A stretch of 24,977 bases of DNA from Pseudomonadota bacterium. Its GTDB lineage: Bacteria > Pseudomonadota > Alphaproteobacteria > Rhizobiales > Xanthobacteraceae. Below the pieces are notes generated by a model. It did not search any database and had not been told where the DNA came from. It saw nothing but the letters and a program-made list of their open reading frames with translations. Made by a program: the position numbers and the translations under genes. Positions 7,438-14,776 of this stretch are shown piece by piece; the first letter of the stretch is position 1; every line of letters starts with the position of its first letter. The stretch spans positions 1 to 24,977 of the forward strand of contig JAEWJH010000033.1 of assembly GCA_023386635.1 (NCBI GenBank). Reading direction: 5' to 3'.

Positions 7438-9861
7438 TTACCAGGTGACGCGCAGGCCGCCGTTCGCCGTGTAGCCGGTGCTGCGATCGGAGAATTCGCC
7501 GGTCAAATTGGCGAACAGCAGCGTCTGCGCGGTGATGATCCAGCGTGCGCCGGCTTCGATCCGCGCCGCGTCGCGCGCCGCGCGCGGACCGGCGACGGTG
7601 AAGCTCGCACCGGGCAATGTGAGGAACGCCGCTTGCAGTTTCCGGTCCGGCGAGAATTCGTGCACCCACGACGCGCGCAGATACGGCGCGAAAGTCTGCC
7701 CGCCCATGGCGATGCGCGTGTCGAATTGTGCGCCGAGGAAGGTCGGGAACGAATAGCTGGTGGTGGAGGCGAACGTGAGCGGAAACAGCCCGGGGCCGCT
7801 GGTCGTCGTTTCCGTGTAACCCTGTTGCCATAGAGCGCTCGGCTCGATCGCCACGAACGGCGTGACGCGCACGCCCGCGAGCCTCTGCCGGTAGCCGAGT
7901 TCGATGCGGCCGCTGACGAGATCGGCGCCGAACGAACCGCTCATGGATTCCGGCGTCGGAACGGCGGTGATCGACCGCGATGTCCGGTTCCAGACATGCG
8001 CGTAGCTTGCGAGCGCGGCCAGATACGTGTCGCCGAATGTCTTGCGGGCATAAACGCCGAGATGCGCAGCGTCGGAACGGCCGCTGGCCGTCACATCGTC
8101 GGCGGCAAAGGAGCCCTGGCTGGCGCCGAGCGCGACGCCGAAGCGCAGATCGAACGACGCCTGCCGCTCGAGGCCGACCGCGCCGCCGGCGGCCCGCTGG
8201 GTTTGCCCGAAGGCGTTGCCATCGCCGCCGAGCGTCTGCCGCGCGGCAAACGCGCTCGCCCAGACACGCCACGGCGACGTTTCGGCCGGACGCAGCGGCG
8301 GCATTGCCGCGAAAGCGTCGGCGCCACGATGCGCCACGCCGCGCTGCGGCGCATAGCCGAGCGGTGGCGTGCCCGTGGCTGGCGGGTCGGTGTCATTGCC
8401 CGCGCCCTGCTGCATCATGATCGCGTTGAACTGACCGCCGGCCAGGAAGCTCGCATGCTGCGCGGCGGCGCTGCCTTCGCCGGAAATCTGACTGAGCACC
8501 TGGCTCGACGAGGAAAAGAACAGCGCGTCATAGAACGCGGCGTTGCCGCCGGGGAAGGTGCCTTCGATCGCGGTGCCGACCGCCTGCTGGTTCGGCGTCA
8601 GGCCGGGCCCGGCGCCGAACGCAATGCGCGTCAGCGTCAGGTCGATGCTGGTGGGATTGTACGTGGCGGTCGCCGCATAGAACGGTGATGATGACGTGAC
8701 TTGCGCGAAGGTGCCCTGAATGGTGTTGCCGCACAGACTGCACAGGGTGACGATGTTCAGATAGGTCTGCGTGTTCTGATACGTGCCTCGCTGCAGCACC
8801 GCGCGCAGCGTGCCGCCGAGTTGCATCGTATCGGTCGGCGTGGGTTGCAGCACGTTGAAGGTGTCGTATCCGCCCGGAGCGTTATTCGTGCTGACGCGGA
8901 GCGCCAGCGTGCCGCTCGCGGTCTGAATGAAGCTGCCATCGAAGGTGTGGTTGGCAAACAGACTCGCCGGATTGGTGATGGTGATCAGGCCGCTGTTGGT
9001 CAGCGAATTGCTCGAACCCGGATTGCCGTCGCTGAAGATGAACACCGTACCGTCGAGCGTACCGTTATTGACGATGATGTTTCGGTTTGTGGTGCCGGCC
9101 ACGAACGAATTGGCGATACTGAAGCCGTTGGCGCCGGCGACGATGCGGCCGGTATTGACGATAGTGTTGTCGTTGCCGATCGCGATGCCGAAGCCGACAC
9201 CCGCGCCGCCCAGGGATCCATTGCTATCGCCGGCGATGATCGTGCCGCTGTTGGTGATCGTGTTGCCGTCGCGCGCCAGGATGGCGGCGGCGGTAAAAGT
9301 CGGATCGTTGCCGGTGATGATCGTGCCGTTGTTGACGACGACGTTGCCGTCTCGCGCGCCGATGCCCGGCGATGTCTCGCCGGCGATGATCGTGCCGTTA
9401 TTCACGACGGAGGGATTGTTGTCGCGCACCTGGATGCCGGCGGCCTGGAATCCGCCGACGGTGATACTGCCGTTGTTGACGACGGAATTGCCGTCGCCTC
9501 CGTTGATGGCGAAGCCGGCGTCGCCCGCGGTGATGCTTCCGTTGTTCGTGACGGTGTTGTTGTTGTTGACGCCGAGGCCGGCTGGGGGAAACGCGCCGAT
9601 GATGATCGAGCCGAAATTGGTGACGGTCAGATTGTTGATGCCGAAGCCTGCCTGAAAGCCGCCGGTGCCGGGCGCCGCGCAGGTCACGGTGCCGTTGCTC
9701 GACGGCGCGGCAGGCGCGCAGTCGGCGCGCGCCGCTTGCGCCATCAGCGGCAGCGCCGCGAAGGCGATCAGCACCAGTGCGGGGCGGGACAGAGCACCCG
9801 CTGCGCCGCCGCGCCGTTTCCGGCCGGTGCGCGGTCCGTCGTACCCAGACTGCTGACGCAT
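7438..9861 (-). CDS. Autotransporter with a repeat-rich passenger and an outer-membrane beta-barrel
   Basis: This 807-residue protein has a long Arg-rich N-terminus (RTGRKRRGG), a hydrophobic stretch (PALVLIAFAALPLMAQA) and a probable signal-peptidase cut near AQAARA-D, about residues 44-46. The passenger at about 77-297 carries roughly nine copies of N-(T/S)-(V/I)-x-N-x-G-x-I-x-x-G spaced about 22-30 residues apart, expected to form a beta-helix. The C-terminal ~280 residues look like an autotransporter barrel: alternating hydrophobic and polar strands with SPWRVWASAFAARQ, DLRFGVALGAS and GYRQRLAG, ending in an aromatic residue (RVTW). It is probably exported by Sec and displayed or released at the cell surface. 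The function of the passenger is unknown. The start is uncertain: the ribosome site before the ATG at 9861 is weak. Confidence 0.88.
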   Translation of the reverse strand: MRQQSGYDGPRTGRKRRGGAAGALSRPALVLIAFAALPLMAQAARADCAPAAPSSNGTVTCAAPGTGGFQAGFGINNLTVTNFGSIIIGAFPPAGLGVNNNNTVTNNGSITAGDAGFAINGGDGNSVVNNGSITVGGFQAAGIQVRDNNPSVVNNGTIIAGETSPGIGARDGNVVVNNGTIITGNDPTFTAAAILARDGNTITNSGTIIAGDSNGSLGGAGVGFGIAIGNDNTIVNTGRIVAGANGFSIANSFVAGTTNRNIIVNNGTLDGTVFIFSDGNPGSSNSLTNSGLITITNPASLFANHTFDGSFIQTASGTLALRVSTNNAPGGYDTFNVLQPTPTDTMQLGGTLRAVLQRGTYQNTQTYLNIVTLCSLCGNTIQGTFAQVTSSSPFYAATATYNPTSIDLTLTRIAFGAGPGLTPNQQAVGTAIEGTFPGGNAAFYDALFFSSSSQVLSQISGEGSAAAQHASFLAGGQFNAIMMQQGAGNDTDPPATGTPPLGYAPQRGVAHRGADAFAAMPPLRPAETSPWRVWASAFAARQTLGGDGNAFGQTQRAAGGAVGLERQASFDLRFGVALGASQGSFAADDVTASGRSDAAHLGVYARKTFGDTYLAALASYAHVWNRTSRSITAVPTPESMSGSFGADLVSGRIELGYRQRLAGVRVTPFVAIEPSALWQQGYTETTTSGPGLFPLTFASTTSYSFPTFLGAQFDTRIAMGGQTFAPYLRASWVHEFSPDRKLQAAFLTLPGASFTVAGPRAARDAARIEAGARWIITAQTLLFANLTGEFSDRSTGYTANGGLRVTW
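8971..9633 (-). repeat. Imperfect tandem repeats in the autotransporter passenger
   Basis: About nine degenerate copies of a coding repeat whose core reads V-x-N-N-G-(T/S)-I-x-x-G. The most similar units are at residues 108-180 of the protein. Similarity is visible in both DNA (repeated GTTGTTGAC/GTTATTCAC stretches on the plus strand) and protein. Such arrays can change copy number by slippage or recombination. Confidence 0.75.
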
Positions 9862-10105
9862 CCCCGATAACCGACGGCCGTTACGCCCGCCGTCCTGTCC
9901 CCATTGGGGGTGGTTTTACCGTGCCGGTCCCGCTGCCGCCAGCCCGCCCGCGGATAAGGTTTATGCCGCGGTCGGGGCGGTCCCCAAAAGCAAAACCCTA
10001 AGCCGATGCGTTGCCGGGGCTGACCGGTTCGGGTATGCGCGGCGATGGGCAGAACGCCCCTCGAAACGAGGCCGCGGTCGTCGCCGCCAAAGATACCCGG
10101 ACAGC

Positions 10106-10999
10106 ATGCAGGCACCGCTCCGCGCGACCTTGATCGGCTTCACCGCGATCCTGATGTGGTCGCTGCTCGCGCTGCTCACCGCCGCGTCGGGGGCGATGCC
10201 GCCGTTCCAGCTCGCGGCGGTCACCTTCGCCATCGGCGGCACGCTCGGCGCCGTGAGCTTCATCCTGCGGCCCGGCGCGGTGACATCGCTGCGCCAGCCG
10301 TGGCCGGTCTGGGCGCTCGGGGTCGGCGGCCTGTTCGGCTATCATGCGCTCTACTTCATCGCGCTGCGGATCGCGCCGCCGGCGGAAGCCGGGCTGATCA
10401 ATTATCTCTGGCCGCTGCTGATCGTGCTGTTCTCCGCGCTGCTGCCCGGCGAGACGCTGAAGCCGCATCATCTTGCCGGCGCGGCGCTCGGACTCATTGG
10501 CACGGTCGTTCTCATCGCCGGCCGGGCGGAGCAAAGCGTCGAATTTGGTTTCGCGCAGAGCGATCTGCCGGGTTATCTCGCCGCATTCGTGGCGGCGTTC
10601 GTCTGGGCGACCTATTCGGTGGCGTCGCGGCGCTTCGCCGGCGTGCCGAGCGATGCGGTGGTCGGTTTCTGTCTCGTGACGGCGCTGCTCGCCGCGCTGT
10701 GCCATCTCTTGTTCGAGACGACGGTGTGGCCGCGCGATGCGGCGGAGTGGGGCGCCGTGATCGCACTCGGCGTCGGCCCGGTCGGGCTTGCGTTCTATGT
10801 CTGGGACATCGGCGTCAAGCGCGGCGATATCCGCGTGCTCGGCGCCGCGTCCTATGCCGCGCCGGTGCTCTCGACGCTCGCGTTGATCGCCGGGGGTTAT
10901 GCGCAGCCGCGCTGGACCTTGTGGCTTGCCGCCGCGCTGATCGCCGGCGGCGGTCTTCTTGCGGCGAAGGATATGCTGATCAGGCGCAAGACTTTGTGA
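10106..10999 (+). CDS. DMT-superfamily exporter, YddG-like (EamA domains)
   Basis: The 297-residue inner-membrane protein has about ten hydrophobic helices arranged as two EamA repeats, the usual drug/metabolite transporter design. Blocks such as GYHALYFIALRIAPPAEAGL, INYLWPLLIVLFSALLPGE and, near the end, WDIGVKRGDIRVLGAASYA resemble the aromatic amino-acid exporter YddG subgroup more than generic EamA proteins. Substrate assignment is by resemblance only. The gene is divergent from the autotransporter, with a 244-base gap. Its last 20 bases overlap the 3' end of the convergent cupin gene. The ribosome site is weak. Confidence 0.88.
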   Translation: MQAPLRATLIGFTAILMWSLLALLTAASGAMPPFQLAAVTFAIGGTLGAVSFILRPGAVTSLRQPWPVWALGVGGLFGYHALYFIALRIAPPAEAGLINYLWPLLIVLFSALLPGETLKPHHLAGAALGLIGTVVLIAGRAEQSVEFGFAQSDLPGYLAAFVAAFVWATYSVASRRFAGVPSDAVVGFCLVTALLAALCHLLFETTVWPRDAAEWGAVIALGVGPVGLAFYVWDIGVKRGDIRVLGAASYAAPVLSTLALIAGGYAQPRWTLWLAAALIAGGGLLAAKDMLIRRKTL

Positions 11000-11426
11000 T
11001 GTTCGGTGTGAAATCCGGCGGCGCCAGTTCGAAATTATCGAACTGGAATCCCGGCGCAACGGTGCAGCCGACCAGCGTCCAGTCGCCGAGGCTTTCCGCC
11101 GCCTGCCACGCCTGCGCCGGCACCACCGCCTGCGGTCGCTCGCCGGCGGCAAGATCGCTGCCGAGGATCACGTCGCGCGTCGCGCCGTTGTCGTGGATCG
11201 ACAGTGTCAGCGGCGCGCCGGCATGGAAGTGCCACGCCTCCGCCGCGTCGACGCGATGCCAGTGCGAGCGCTCGCCGCGCTTGAGCAGAAAGTAGATCGC
11301 GGTCGAGACGGCGCGGCCGTTCATCGTCGCCGGATCGCGGAAGGTCTCGCGGAAATGCCCGCCCTCCGGATGCGGCGTGAGGTCGAGCAGCCGGATGATG
11401 TCGGCGGCGGTGAGGGATGACGTCAT
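10980..11426 (-). CDS. DUF985 (Cupin_5) family protein
   Basis: The 148-residue soluble protein has the DUF985 pattern: a helical start (ADIIRLLDLTPHPEGGHFRE), then TAIYFLLKRGERSHWHRVDA and EAWHFHAGAPLTLSI, followed by WQAAESLGDWTLVGCTVAPG and FDNFELAPP. The cupin fold with HWH and WHFH histidines suggests a metal or sugar-binding jelly roll. No reaction is firmly established for the family. The start at 11426 has a GGAGA ribosome site and the family N-terminus; an in-frame ATG 13 codons upstream would run into the adjacent repeat element. Its 3' end overlaps the convergent exporter gene by 20 bases. Confidence 0.9.
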   Translation of the reverse strand: MTSSLTAADIIRLLDLTPHPEGGHFRETFRDPATMNGRAVSTAIYFLLKRGERSHWHRVDAAEAWHFHAGAPLTLSIHDNGATRDVILGSDLAAGERPQAVVPAQAWQAAESLGDWTLVGCTVAPGFQFDNFELAPPDFTPNITKSCA

Positions 11427-11443
11427 CGGTTCTCCAGCGAAGG

Positions 11444-11590
11444 CCTCATCCTGAGGAGCGATCACGGCGCCTCAGCGCGGTGATCGCGTCTCGAAGGATG
11501 GGGCCGGGTGAGAGATGCGTGCGTCCCGCTCATGGTTCGAGACGCCCCGCCTTCGCTCTACGAGCGACGGCGCGGCTCCTCACCATGAGG
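11444..11590. repeat. Palindromic intergenic repeat element (CCTCATCCTGAGGAGC type)
   Basis: The left arm begins CCTCATCCTGAGGAGC and contains TCTCGAAGGATG. The right arm contains CATGGTTCGAGACG and ends CTCCTCACCATGAGG, so the arms are inverted copies around 11510-11530. Each arm has its own hairpin: 11458-11487 (GCGATCAC...GTGATCGC, with a second GCGC stem inside) and one at about 11547-11573. I recognise this as a repeat scattered between genes in Bradyrhizobium/Rhodopseudomonas-type genomes. It fills most of the 191-base gap between the cupin and gloB genes. Confidence 0.8.
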
Positions 11591-11617
11591 CTTCGCAAAT
11601 GTTGCCGCAGGGCATCG

Positions 11618-12385
11618 CTAAAACTTGTTCTTCCGCTCTCGGATCTCCGCGAACACCTTCGCGGCCGGCTGCCCGCTCATGCCGAGCGATGCCGCTACCT
11701 CCGGCACGTCGGCGCGCAGGAAGCAGTTCTCCTTTTTCTCCGCGCCGAGCGTGGTCGGGATCGTCGCCTTGCCGGCGGCGCGCTGTTCGCGCGCTTCCTT
11801 CTCGCGCGCCTGCAATGCCGTGTTGTCCGGCTCGATGGTTCTGGCGAATTTGATGTTCGCCTCGGTGTATTCGTGGCCGCAATAGATGCGCGTGTCGTCG
11901 GGCAGGTCGCGCAGCTTGCGCAGCGACTGCCACATCTGCTCCATGGTGCCTTCGATCACGCGGCCGCAGCCGATCGAGAACAGCGTGTCGCCGACGAACG
12001 CGGCCTTCTCGCCGTGAAACCAGTACGAGATATGTCCGGCGGTGTGGCCGGGCGTCTCGATCACATTGGCGGCGAGCGTGCCGACCTTCACCGTATCGCC
12101 CTCGCGCACCGCCTCGTCCACCATCGGGACCTTCGCCGCTTCGCCCATCGGCGCGACCACGCGGCATTTGTACTTCTCTTTCAGCGGCTGAATGCCCTGG
12201 GTGTGGTCGGCGTGGTGGTGCGTCACCAGAATCTCGGTCAGCTTCCAGCCCGTGTCGGCCAAGGCCTTCTCGACGGCGGCGGCTTCCGGCGCATCGATCG
12301 CCGCGGTCGCGCCGCTTTGCGGATCGTGGATCAGCACGCCGAAATTGTCTTGCAGGCAGGGAAACAGGTGGATTTTCGCAGCCAT
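11618..12385 (-). CDS. gloB: Hydroxyacylglutathione hydrolase (glyoxalase II)
   Basis: Hydrolyses S-D-lactoylglutathione to D-lactate and glutathione, the second step of methylglyoxal detoxification; it is cytoplasmic. The 255-residue metallo-beta-lactamase-fold protein has the binuclear metal site: THHHADH at 55-61, H114 in TPGHTAG, D133 in FVGDTLF and H171 in YCGHEYTEAN. The C-terminal glyoxalase II domain (about 170-255) is present, with IKFARTIEPDN and the usual FAEIRERKNKF ending. The ATG at 12385 is preceded by a GAGGA ribosome site. It is divergent from a methyltransferase gene. Confidence 0.96.
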   Translation of the reverse strand: MAAKIHLFPCLQDNFGVLIHDPQSGATAAIDAPEAAAVEKALADTGWKLTEILVTHHHADHTQGIQPLKEKYKCRVVAPMGEAAKVPMVDEAVREGDTVKVGTLAANVIETPGHTAGHISYWFHGEKAAFVGDTLFSIGCGRVIEGTMEQMWQSLRKLRDLPDDTRIYCGHEYTEANIKFARTIEPDNTALQAREKEAREQRAAGKATIPTTLGAEKKENCFLRADVPEVAASLGMSGQPAAKVFAEIRERKNKF

Positions 12386-12552
12386 CGTCGTCCTCGAATG
12401 GTGTCGTCATAATGTGTGTCGGGGTCGCGTCGACCGTAACACGGGCGCAATCCTCGCGAAACATCGCGGTGCGCAGGGGGTTCCGGTGCGCTGTGCTACA
12501 CTTATATGATCCCGGCGCCGCTGGCGCGGCGCTGTACGCAATGGAAGCCGGA

Positions 12553-13308
12553 ATGGACGTCGTCGACCTGCGCAATTTTTACGGCCAGCACCTCGGTGTC
12601 GCGGCGCGACGTTTCGTCGGTCGCGGCATCCGCCGCCACTGGCAGGATGCGGCGGGACAGCGCGTGCTCGGCATCGGTTACGCGACGCCGTATCTCGGCC
12701 TGTTCCGCGACGCCGAGCGGGCGCTCGCCTTCATGCCGGCGACGCAGGGCGTCGTGCACTGGCCGACGGCGCGGGCGGCGCTGTCCGCGCTGGTCGACGA
12801 GGTCGAACTGCCGCTCGCCGATGCCGCGGTCGATCGCGTGCTGCTGGTGCATGCGCTGGAGATGACGCACGACGCGCCGGCGCTGCTGCGCGAGGTGTGG
12901 CGCGTGCTGGCGCCGGGCGGACGCCTGCTCGCGGTGGTGCCGAACCGTCGCGGCCTGTGGGCGCGCATGGATCACACGCCGTTCGGCTACGGCCGGCCCT
13001 ATTCGCGCGCGCAGATCAACCAATTGCTGCGCGAAACCTGGTTCACGCCGACGGGCTGGGGCGAAGCATTGTATGTGCCGCCGATCGCGCGCGGCTGGTT
13101 CCTGCGCTCCGGCGTTGCGTGGGAGCGCACCGGCGCCGGTTTGTCGGCACCGTTCGCCGGCGTGCACATCGTCGAGGCGACCAAGCAGGTCTATCGCGCG
13201 CTGCCGGCGCGGCGTGCGAAACGCCGTCTGATGCCGGCGCTCGAGCCGGTGCTGGCGCCGGCGCAGGGCGGCGTCGTGCCGGCCGGCCGCGACATCGCGC
13301 CGGGCTAA
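12553..13308 (+). CDS. Class I SAM-dependent methyltransferase, substrate unknown
   Basis: This 251-residue soluble protein starts MDVVDLRNFYGQHLG. The glycine-rich SAM motif is VLGIGYATPY at about 41-50, followed by acidic strand II (DAERALAFMP), LPLADAAVDRVLLVHALEM (motif IV) and LREVWRVLAPGGRLLAVVPN (motif V). These fit the Methyltransf_11 fold seen in UbiE/BioC relatives. The C-terminal half resembles an uncharacterised alphaproteobacterial family that I recall next to gloB. The frame is open further upstream (ATGs at 12541 and 12412), but GGAAG at 12543-12547 favours 12553. The target is unknown. Confidence 0.82.
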   Translation: MDVVDLRNFYGQHLGVAARRFVGRGIRRHWQDAAGQRVLGIGYATPYLGLFRDAERALAFMPATQGVVHWPTARAALSALVDEVELPLADAAVDRVLLVHALEMTHDAPALLREVWRVLAPGGRLLAVVPNRRGLWARMDHTPFGYGRPYSRAQINQLLRETWFTPTGWGEALYVPPIARGWFLRSGVAWERTGAGLSAPFAGVHIVEATKQVYRALPARRAKRRLMPALEPVLAPAQGGVVPAGRDIAPG

Positions 13309-13419
13309 GGTCATTCCGGGGCGCGAGCTTGCTCGCGAACCCGGAATCCGGAAACAACAAAGACTATTGGGTGGAACCGGATTCGGGATCGCAGCGCGTG
13401 CGCTGCTTCCGGAATGACC
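13309..13419. repeat. Palindromic intergenic repeat element (GGTCATTCCGG...CCGGAATGACC)
   Basis: The outer arms GGTCATTCCGG (13309-13319) and CCGGAATGACC (13409-13419) are perfect inverted copies. Each half has its own hairpin: CGCGAGC-TT-GCTCGCG at 13322-13337 and GCAGCGC-GT-GCGCTGC at 13391-13406. Inner segments (CCCGGAATCCGG and CCGGATTCGGGA) also pair. I recognise the TCATTCCGGGG...CCGGAATGAC family from Bradyrhizobium-type genomes. It begins right after the methyltransferase stop codon and may shape its transcript end. Confidence 0.8.
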
Positions 13420-13436
13420 GTGCTTTGATAAAAACA

Positions 13437-13468
13437 AAACCCGGCTTTGAAATCTCAAAGCCGGGTTT
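13437..13468 (-). terminator. Strong intrinsic terminator of the DUF4167 gene
   Basis: A perfect 14-bp stem (AAACCCGGCTTTGA / TCAAAGCCGGGTTT) with a 4-base loop lies 37 bases past the DUF4167 stop. On the minus strand it is followed by a T-rich tract (the complement of ATAAAAACAAAA). It may also stop plus-strand transcription from the methyltransferase side. Confidence 0.88.
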
Positions 13469-13505
13469 GCAGACTTGAACGAAGCGTTGCGTCGGCGCCG
13501 CGCGA

Positions 13506-14264
13506 TCACTCGCCCGGCTGATCTTCCACCGCGTCGGCCGGCTGGCCCTGGCCGAAGTCCGGCCGGTTGCCGCGATGGCGGCGGCGACGGCGATGCAGCG
13601 GGAAGCGCTCGCCTTCCTGGCCCGTGGCGGCGCCTTCGGCGGCCGCCGGCTGCTGGCCGCCGGTGATGAACGACGGCAGGCCGCCGACATCGCGCCCCGA
13701 GTCGCGACCGGAGTCGCGGTTTGACTCGCGCGGCTCGCGATTGCTGTCGCGCTCGCGGCTCTCGGCCGGCTGCGGTTGGTTCTGGCTGTAGCGGTTCTGC
13801 TGATGCTGCGGCCGGCCCTGCTGCTGCTCGCGCGGCTGATAGGGCTGGGCGTCGCGCGGCAGATAAGGCTGCGGCTGTTCGCGGGCATAGGGCTCGTTCT
13901 GGCCGTTGCCCTGAAAGTCCTCGTCGCCTTCGTCCATAGCGTCGTCGGACGACTGGCTGGCCATCTGCTGCTGATACTGTCCGGGGTTCTGCTGGCGCAG
14001 TTGCTCCTGCGCGGCGGCGATCAGCCGGAAATAATGCTCGGCGTGCTGATAGTAGTTTTCCGCGGCGACCGGATCGCCCGAGCCCTGCGCGTCGCGCGCG
14101 AGCTGGATGTATTTCTCGGCGATGGTGGACGCCGTGCCGCGGATCTTCACGTCCGGTCCGTTGGACTCATAGGCGCGCGTCAGCGGATTCTGGTTCTTGC
14201 GATTATTGTGGTGCTGATGGCGACCACGGATCCGCTTGTTGTTCTGGTGATGACCGTTTCTCAT
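13506..14264 (-). CDS. DUF4167 protein, basic and glutamine-rich
   Basis: The 252-residue protein has the alphaproteobacterial DUF4167 domain at about 1-85: a basic Asn/His-rich start (MRNGHHQNNKRIRGRHQHHN), then the conserved NPLTRAYESNGPDVKIRGTA and a helical stretch (AEKYIQLARDAQGSGDPVAA) ending in EHYFRLIAAAQEQL. The rest is low-complexity, Gln/Arg/Glu-rich and probably disordered, with a basic RRRRRHRGNRPDF patch near the C-terminus. The basic, RGG-like character suggests nucleic-acid or RNP binding, but the function is not established. The start at 14264 matches the family; the frame continues to 14411 without conserved sequence. It lies downstream of prmC on the same strand, as in other Hyphomicrobiales, but 512 bases away, so it probably has its own promoter. 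Confidence 0.9.
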   Translation of the reverse strand: MRNGHHQNNKRIRGRHQHHNNRKNQNPLTRAYESNGPDVKIRGTASTIAEKYIQLARDAQGSGDPVAAENYYQHAEHYFRLIAAAQEQLRQQNPGQYQQQMASQSSDDAMDEGDEDFQGNGQNEPYAREQPQPYLPRDAQPYQPREQQQGRPQHQQNRYSQNQPQPAESRERDSNREPRESNRDSGRDSGRDVGGLPSFITGGQQPAAAEGAATGQEGERFPLHRRRRRHRGNRPDFGQGQPADAVEDQPGE

Positions 14265-14776
14265 GGCGTCTCTGCTTGCGATCCTCTCCGTTGGTGGCGG
14301 TGCGCCGCCCTCGTCGAATTCTGTTCGTCCATCACCTGTCCACGTCACGCGCTGTGACATGCGGCGAATGATGGTTTGCCTGTCCGAAGCCCCCCGGCCC
14401 GGTGGGAACAACCCAAAATCAAACTACCGGCCGTGGCTTCGCCACGGTCTGCTGCTTTGCCGTCCCCCGTTTCCGCAGGTACGGGTCGCTCAAGATGTCA
14501 CTCGATGGTGTCGATGAATGGGTGCGTCCAACCGCTGATCCATCCAGATGCGAACAACGGAACATCCTGTGCCGGTTCGTCTGGCTCGCCGTCTTTTCTG
14601 GCTCGTTTTGATCCGTTTTTCGGCGTCTGCCTTTGCGAGAGGGCCACTGCGAGCGGTGCTCGGGGCCATCGGGCGATGCCATCGTTTCGGTCGATTCCGT
14701 TACCTCAAGCTAGTCGGTTTCCCCTCGGAATCCAAGGGGTTTTCCAAGCGCTTTTCCAGTGATTTTCCAGCCCTTT
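14265..14776. other. 512-base intergenic region between prmC and the DUF4167 gene
   Basis: No convincing gene is seen; the open frames on both strands have unlikely composition and no recognisable motifs. The region should hold the leftward promoter and leader of the DUF4167 gene. It contains a perfect 7-bp hairpin at 14431-14447 (CCGTGGC-TTC-GCCACGG) and, next to the prmC stop, four TTTTCC/TTTTCA tracts at 14740-14779 spaced 11-12 bases. Confidence 0.6.

Noticed and set aside
8971..9633. Regularly spaced repeats considered as a CRISPR array
   Set aside because: The repeats are degenerate, in frame and encode a beta-helix-like passenger; there are no identical direct repeats with unique spacers and no cas genes.
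11580..12575. A 331-codon minus-strand frame overlapping gloB
   Set aside because: The gloB frame carries all metal ligands and a good ribosome site; this frame is a shifted shadow of it.
14721..14739. Short hairpin CCCCT...AGGGG as prmC terminator
   Set aside because: It has only 5 bp of stem, and no T-run follows in the direction of prmC transcription.
14376..14762. Open frames of 87-128 codons in the prmC/DUF4167 gap (both strands)
   Set aside because: There is no convincing ribosome site, composition is not like the neighbouring genes, and no family is recognised. They are treated as non-coding.
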